DNA from: Acidiphilium sp. 37-60-79
Lineage (GTDB): Bacteria > Pseudomonadota > Alphaproteobacteria > Acetobacterales > Acetobacteraceae
Assembly: GCA_002279355.1 (NCBI GenBank)
Contig: NCBV01000006.1
Span: 1-64,000, forward strand
Direction of reading: 5' to 3'
DNA length: 64,000 nucleotides
In this document: piece by piece, positions 59,484 through 64,000 of the stretch
Position numbering within the stretch: position 1 is the stretch's first letter
Layout of the letters: the number at the start of each line of letters is the position of its first letter
The notes under the pieces: model-generated
Databases searched by the model: none
What the model saw: the letters and a program-made list of their open reading frames with translations, nothing else
What the model was told of the DNA's origin: nothing
Program-made: the position numbers and the translations under genes

Positions 59484-61591
59484 TGGAGAGTGGCGGCGCA
59501 AAGCTGCGCGCAGGGCAGCCCTATCCGCTCGGCGCGCATTGGGATGGAGTCGGCGTTAATTTCGCGGTGTTTTCCGCCCATGCCGAACGAATTGAGCTGT
59601 GTGTGTTTGACCCGCGTGGCCAGCGAGAGTTAGCGCGAATGACGCTCCCTGATTGCACCGATGAGGTGCATCATGGCTATCTGCCCGGTGCGGGGCCGGG
59701 TTTGGTTTACGGGTATCGGGCGCATGGACCCTACCGGCCGGAAGACGGACATCGCTTCAATGCGCATAAATTATTGCTCGATCCTTACGCCAAAGCGTTC
59801 GTCGGGCGGTTGCTGTGGTCAGACGCGCTTTATGGCTATCGCACCGGATCGGCGCAGGCGGATTTATCGTTTGATCGGCGAGATAGTGCATTTGCCATGC
59901 CCAAGGCGCTGGTGGTGGCGCCGGGGCCTGCTTGGGTTGGTGCGGCCGGTGCAAAGCCGCGCCACGCATGGGCGGATACCGTGCTGTATGAGGTGCATGT
60001 GCGCGGCATGACCAAATGCCGGAGCGATTTGCCGGTGCGATTGCGCGGAAGTTTTGCTGGCTTGGCGCAGCCTCCGGTGATTGCGCATTTGCGTGCCCTC
60101 GGCGTGACAGCGGTGGAATTATTGCCAGTGCAGGCGTTCGCCCAAGACCGGTTTTTGGTGGAGCGCGGGTTGCGCCAATATTGGGGCTATTCGACGCTGG
60201 GATTTTTTGCCCCCGAGCCGCATTATGCGGCGGACCCCGCACAGGCGAGCGCGGAATTTGCTGGTGCGGTGCGCGCTTTGCACGAAGGCGGCATCGAGGT
60301 GATTTTGGATGTGGTGTATAATCATACCTGCGAAGGCGATGAGCGCGGGCCGACATTATCATGGCGCGGTTTGGATAATGCCAGCTATTACCGGGCATCG
60401 GCGGAAACCGCCCGGTTTGGGGTGAATGATACGGGTTGCGGCAATATGCTGGATTTGCGGCATCCGCGCGTCGTGCAGATGGTGCTTGATAGTCTGCGTC
60501 ATTGGATTGAGGCTTATGGGGTGGACGGGTTCCGGTTTGATCTGGCGACATCGTTAGGACGGGAGACGGGCGGGTTTGATCCGGGGGCGGGGTTTTTTGA
60601 TGCGATCCGCCAAGATCCGTTCTTGGCGGGGACCAAATTGATCGCCGAGCCGTGGGATTTAGGGCCGGGTGGGTATCAGCTTGGTAATTTTCCGCCCGGT
60701 TTTGCTGAGTGGAATGCCGATTGCCGCGATACGCTACGGCGGTTTTGGCGCGGTGATTCCGGCCAGCGGCCGGAACTGGCCAAACGGTTGATGGGCTCGC
60801 CGGAATTATTTGATCACCGCACACGCAAGCCATGGGCATCGATTAACATTGTGACGGTTCATGATGGTTTTTCGCTGCGCGATTTGGTGAGTTATCAGCA
60901 GCGCCATAACGAGGCGAATGGCGAGGATAATCGTGATGGGGCGAGCGATAATTTGTCGCACCATTGGGGCGTTGAGGGCGAGACCGAGGACGCGGCGGTG
61001 CTGGCCGTGCGCCAGCGTGTGGCGCGGGCGATGCTGGCGACATTGTTTTTATGTTTGGGCACGCCGATGATTTTGGGTGGCGATGAGATCGGGCGCAGCC
61101 AGGGCGGCAATAATAACGGTTATTGCCAGGATAATGCGATATCTTGGTTCGCTTGGGACGCGGTGGCATCCGGTTGGGATTTTCGCCCCATGATCGCCCG
61201 GCTCGCCGAGATTAGGCGGGCGCATGTTAGTTTACGGGGCGACAAATTTTTGCACAGCGCTACCGAAAATGGCGGGCTGGCGGATACTGCCTGGTTTGAT
61301 GAGACCGGCGCCGCGCTGACGCCCGAAGCGTGGAGCGATGGGGCGGCGCAGCTTTTGATGTTGCGGCGGGCGGTGCTGGATGCCCCACGAAGTGCGGTCG
61401 ATGTGACATTGGTGCTGGTGAATGGCTCCGATGCCGACAGGGAGTTTGCACTGCCCGCGCTTACAGGCGGGTGGCGGTTTGAATTTGGCTCGGACGGTGC
61501 TGACGCGCGGGAGGTCGATGCGGCGCTGATGGTGCCATCGCGCAGCATCAGCTTGTTGGCCGGGTCATTGCCGGTGCACGCGGATGCGTGA
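59483..61591 (+). CDS. glgX: glycogen debranching enzyme GlgX
   Basis: A 702-residue isoamylase-type GH13 enzyme that removes short alpha-1,6 branches from phosphorylase-trimmed glycogen. CBM48-like N-terminus (PLGAHWDGVGVNFAVFSAHA), DVVYNHTCEG, GFRFDLATSL (Asp353), LIAEPWDLGPGGYQLG (Glu389) and VTVHDGFSL define the catalytic site. ATG at 59483 follows the glgB stop by overlap; a GTG one codon earlier is possible. Its end overlaps malQ by eight bases. Confidence 0.96.
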   Translation: MESGGAKLRAGQPYPLGAHWDGVGVNFAVFSAHAERIELCVFDPRGQRELARMTLPDCTDEVHHGYLPGAGPGLVYGYRAHGPYRPEDGHRFNAHKLLLDPYAKAFVGRLLWSDALYGYRTGSAQADLSFDRRDSAFAMPKALVVAPGPAWVGAAGAKPRHAWADTVLYEVHVRGMTKCRSDLPVRLRGSFAGLAQPPVIAHLRALGVTAVELLPVQAFAQDRFLVERGLRQYWGYSTLGFFAPEPHYAADPAQASAEFAGAVRALHEGGIEVILDVVYNHTCEGDERGPTLSWRGLDNASYYRASAETARFGVNDTGCGNMLDLRHPRVVQMVLDSLRHWIEAYGVDGFRFDLATSLGRETGGFDPGAGFFDAIRQDPFLAGTKLIAEPWDLGPGGYQLGNFPPGFAEWNADCRDTLRRFWRGDSGQRPELAKRLMGSPELFDHRTRKPWASINIVTVHDGFSLRDLVSYQQRHNEANGEDNRDGASDNLSHHWGVEGETEDAAVLAVRQRVARAMLATLFLCLGTPMILGGDEIGRSQGGNNNGYCQDNAISWFAWDAVASGWDFRPMIARLAEIRRAHVSLRGDKFLHSATENGGLADTAWFDETGAALTPEAWSDGAAQLLMLRRAVLDAPRSAVDVTLVLVNGSDADREFALPALTGGWRFEFGSDGADAREVDAALMVPSRSISLLAGSLPVHADA

Positions 61592-63521
61592 TGCGCCATT
61601 GGACGCGCTGGCGGATGCGGCGGGGATTGCCACGCATTGGCGCGATGCATTTGGGGTTACCCATGAGGTCGGCGAAGACACGCTGCGCGCGGTGCTTGCG
61701 GCGATCGGGCTTACGGCGGCGAGCGAGACTCAGTGCCGTAATGCGCTATCGTTTGTAAGGGCCGAGCGCAATCTGGTGCCCCCGCTGGTCACCGGCGATG
61801 AGGGGGTCCCGGTGGAATTGCCGGGTGTGCCCGGACGATATCGGATTATCGCTGCGGATGGCTCGGTGGTTGAAGGGATTGCCGAGGCGGCGGGTGACGG
61901 GCGGGTGATGCTCGCCCCAGTGCAGCGGCCGGGGGATTATCGGCTGGAACTGGGCGAACGGCTGGTGGATTTGGCGATCGCGCCCGCGCGCGCTTTCACC
62001 GTGGGCGATGCCGGGACGACGCGACCTTGGGGACTCTCGGTGCAGGTTTATAGTGCGCGGCGAGCGGGGGCGCGGATCGGGGATTTTGTAGCCCTCGCAG
62101 ATTTGGCGCGCAGTGCGGCACGGCATGGCGCGGATGTATTGGCGATCAGCCCAGTACATGCGCCGTTCGCGGCCGCTCCGGAGCGTTTCAGCCCGTATGC
62201 GCCGTCGAGCCGGATCGCGTTGAACCCGCTTTATGTGGATGCCAGCGGTGGGCCCGCCCCTGAGCATTTAATCGATTGGCCGCAGGCGCATCGGGCGGGG
62301 TATCAGGCATTGCGGGCGGCGTTTGCGAGCGGCACGGACTCGGCGGGGTTCGCAGCGTTTGAACGCTATGCGCCCGAACGGGTGCGCCGCCATGCATCAC
62401 TCGATTTTCGCGTTTGGCCGGCGGCGTTGCGCGACCCCGCAGATGCGGCGGTGGCCGAGGCGGCGATGCGGCTGGCCGGGTCGGTGCGGTTTCATCTCTA
62501 TGCGCAATATCGCGCGCAAGCTGGTTTGGCGGCGGCGCAGCAGGCGGCATGCGCGGCGGGCATGGCGATTGGGCTGGTGACCGATTTGGCGGTGGGGACG
62601 GATCCGTCGGGCAGTGATTCCTGGGGGCAGCGTGATGCGATGCTGCACGGGTTGAGCATTGGTGCGCCGCCGGATGCGTTAAGCCGTGAGGGGCAGGGTT
62701 GGGGCCTGACCAGCTTTGCGCCGAACGGGCTTATTCGCGACGGGTTCGCCGGGTTTCGGGCAATGCTGCGTGCGCAAATGGCGCCGGCGGGTGGGATGCG
62801 GATTGATCATGCGATGGGGTTTACCCGGCTCTGGGTGATCCCCGAGGGCGCCGCGCCGACCGCGGGCTGCTATTTGGCGATGCCTTTTGCCGATATGATG
62901 CGGGTGACGGTGCTGGAATCATGGCAAAATCGGGCGATTGTGTTGGCCGAGGATTTGGGCACCGTGCCGGAGGGGTTTCGGGCGACGCTGGCCTCACGCG
63001 GGTTATTGGGGATGAGCGTGCTCTGGTTTGAGCGGCGCGGCGAAGGGTTCATGCCCCCGGCGCTGTGGCGGCGCGAGAGTGCTGGCATGACCTCGACCCA
63101 TGACGTGCCGACCGTTGCCGGCTGGTGGCGCGGCACCGATATCGGTTGGCGTGAGCATATCGGGCTGGCGGGCGATGATTGGGCGACGCGAGTGGATCAA
63201 CGGGCGCATTTATGGTGGGTGGTGCAGGATTCCGGCTCGGCAAGCGGGGCGATGCCGCCGCCAGAGGATGCCGAGACGATTGCCGATGCGCTCGCAGCGC
63301 ATTTGGGCAGCACGCAGGCAGAAATGGCGCTGTTGCCGATGGAGGATGCGCTGGCGTTGGATCAGCAGCCCAACCTTCCCGGAACAACCGATGAGCATCC
63401 GAATTGGCGACGCGTGTTACCGGGTGAGGCCGCGACCATGCTCGGTGACGAGGCCGTTGCAGCGCGGCTTGCGCGGCTCCATCACCGCCGGAGTGCGTTG
63501 GCGCTCCGGCGGAATGAATAA
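61584..63521 (+). CDS. malQ: 4-alpha-glucanotransferase
   Basis: A 645-residue GH77 amylomaltase. Recognised blocks: LSVQVYSARRAGARIGDFVALADL, VLAISPVHAPF, FSPYAPSSRIALNPLYVD, MRIDHAMGFTRLWVIP (nucleophile Asp), LAEDLGTVP (acid/base Glu) and STHDVPTVAGWW (Asp). It disproportionates maltodextrins, recycling the products of GlgX. The N-terminal 140 residues are a MalQ-specific extension. Last gene of the glycogen operon; convergent with ftsH. Confidence 0.95.
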   Translation: MRDAPLDALADAAGIATHWRDAFGVTHEVGEDTLRAVLAAIGLTAASETQCRNALSFVRAERNLVPPLVTGDEGVPVELPGVPGRYRIIAADGSVVEGIAEAAGDGRVMLAPVQRPGDYRLELGERLVDLAIAPARAFTVGDAGTTRPWGLSVQVYSARRAGARIGDFVALADLARSAARHGADVLAISPVHAPFAAAPERFSPYAPSSRIALNPLYVDASGGPAPEHLIDWPQAHRAGYQALRAAFASGTDSAGFAAFERYAPERVRRHASLDFRVWPAALRDPADAAVAEAAMRLAGSVRFHLYAQYRAQAGLAAAQQAACAAGMAIGLVTDLAVGTDPSGSDSWGQRDAMLHGLSIGAPPDALSREGQGWGLTSFAPNGLIRDGFAGFRAMLRAQMAPAGGMRIDHAMGFTRLWVIPEGAAPTAGCYLAMPFADMMRVTVLESWQNRAIVLAEDLGTVPEGFRATLASRGLLGMSVLWFERRGEGFMPPALWRRESAGMTSTHDVPTVAGWWRGTDIGWREHIGLAGDDWATRVDQRAHLWWVVQDSGSASGAMPPPEDAETIADALAAHLGSTQAEMALLPMEDALALDQQPNLPGTTDEHPNWRRVLPGEAATMLGDEAVAARLARLHHRRSALALRRNE

Positions 63522-63528
63522 GCGAGTA

Positions 63529-64000
63529 TTAGCCGGGCGCAGGCAGCGGGCCGAGACCGCCTGATTTGGGCATGTCCGGCTTTTGCGACAACGGAACCGA
63601 GCCACGACGTTGATCCGGCGCGGGCTCGTCCACTACTTTGCGGACCAGTTTCTCGCCGCGAATAACGGCGCGAATATCCTCGCCGGACAGGGTTTCATAT
63701 TCCAGCAACCCATTGGCCAACGCGTGCAGATCATCGAGCCGTTCAGTCAGGATGCGCTTGGCCTCGCTGTAAGCATGGCCGATGATGCGCTTCACTTCGG
63801 CGTCGATCTCTTGGGCGGTGGCTTCGGAGACGCTCTTATGTTGCTGGATCGATTGGCCAAGGAACAGATCCTGACCATTATCGCCATAAGCGACCATGCC
63901 GAGCGTGTCGCTCATGCCCCATTCGGTGACCATGCGGCGGGTAATGTCGGTCGCTTGCTTGATATCGCCCGACGCCCCGTTGGAAACGTTATCGGCCCCG
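63529..64000 (-). CDS. ftsH: ATP-dependent zinc metalloprotease FtsH, C-terminal part
   Basis: The 3' end of ftsH; the rest lies beyond the window. Reading back from the edge, GADNVSNGASGDIKQATDI, RMVTEWGMSDTLGMVAYGD and EIDAEVKRIIGHAYSEAKRIL are the M41 protease-domain C-terminus, followed by a Pro-rich tail. The AAA+ and Zn-binding motifs fall outside. FtsH is membrane-anchored and degrades misassembled membrane proteins and regulators. Confidence 0.96.
   Translation of the reverse strand, partial: GADNVSNGASGDIKQATDITRRMVTEWGMSDTLGMVAYGDNGQDLFLGQSIQQHKSVSEATAQEIDAEVKRIIGHAYSEAKRILTERLDDLHALANGLLEYETLSGEDIRAVIRGEKLVRKVVDEPAPDQRRGSVPLSQKPDMPKSGGLGPLPAPG

Noticed and set aside
59757-60839. 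360-codon frame opposite glgX
   Set aside because: Pro/Arg/His-rich antisense shadow; glgX carries all GH13 motifs.

Overview
The window is a 64-kb stretch of GC-rich chromosome (about 60% G+C by eye) densely packed with housekeeping genes. The mix fits an alphaproteobacterium, most likely an Acetobacteraceae-type Rhodospirillales. The evidence is a biotin-dependent pyruvate carboxylase, a tad/cpa pilus locus with Caulobacter-style genes, a DUF1127 protein, long-form HPF beside rpoN, Liv-type ABC systems, and a small RNA with a CCUCCC (anti-Shine-Dalgarno) stretch. The family-level placement is an inference. No prophage, CRISPR array, transposase or plasmid function was seen.

Layout. 1-3.8 kb: two glycosyltransferases and thrS in one minus-strand operon; thrS carries a small out-of-frame deletion. 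3.8-10.2 kb: a hydrolase, a secreted two-repeat protein, and a five-gene branched-chain amino-acid-type ABC importer. 10.2-16.6 kb: an RTX-like acidic repeat protein with its own terminator, a quinone oxidoreductase, a solitary binding protein, a dihaem cytochrome c, a DUF1345 protein and an orphan MalK-type ATPase. 16.6-21 kb: pyruvate carboxylase, tRNA-Arg(TCT), a lipoprotein and strong terminators. 21-29.5 kb: a set resembling uptake and CoA-linked catabolism of an aromatic or organic acid (MaoC hydratase, MFS, SphA/MetA-type porin, a second Liv importer whose two ATPases are fused, and a PaaI thioesterase). 29.5-36.3 kb: thpR, a MITE/REP-like element, pepP, DUF1127, and a metF-uvrD-prmA operon. 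36.4-41.8 kb: an uncharacterised ABC ATPase/permease/unknown-protein trio, rpoN, hpf, tRNA-Leu(CAA). 41.8-52.1 kb: the tad/cpa pilus locus (tadD, tadC, tadB, tadA/cpaF, cpaE, cpaD-like, cpaC, cpaB, cpaA and two Flp pilins). 52.1-56 kb: two integral-membrane GT-C-like proteins and a lytic transglycosylase. 56.1 kb: a probable anti-SD small RNA. 56.2-63.5 kb: N-formylglutamate amidohydrolase and a glgB-glgX-malQ glycogen operon, ending in the 3' end of ftsH.

Main oddities. (1) An exact 95-bp repeat: one copy lies just upstream of the RTX-like gene, the other in frame inside a membrane glycosyltransferase-like gene 41 kb away; it is markedly poorer in G+C than its surroundings. (2) thrS and tadC both carry small out-of-frame deletions in conserved regions; because thrS is normally essential, sequence error or a second copy must be considered. 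(3) A compact sRNA gene with a readable promoter, 5' hairpin, CCTCCC-containing single strand and terminator. (4) A 121-bp element with terminal inverted repeats at the pepP 3' end. (5) An unassigned three-gene ABC system next to rpoN.
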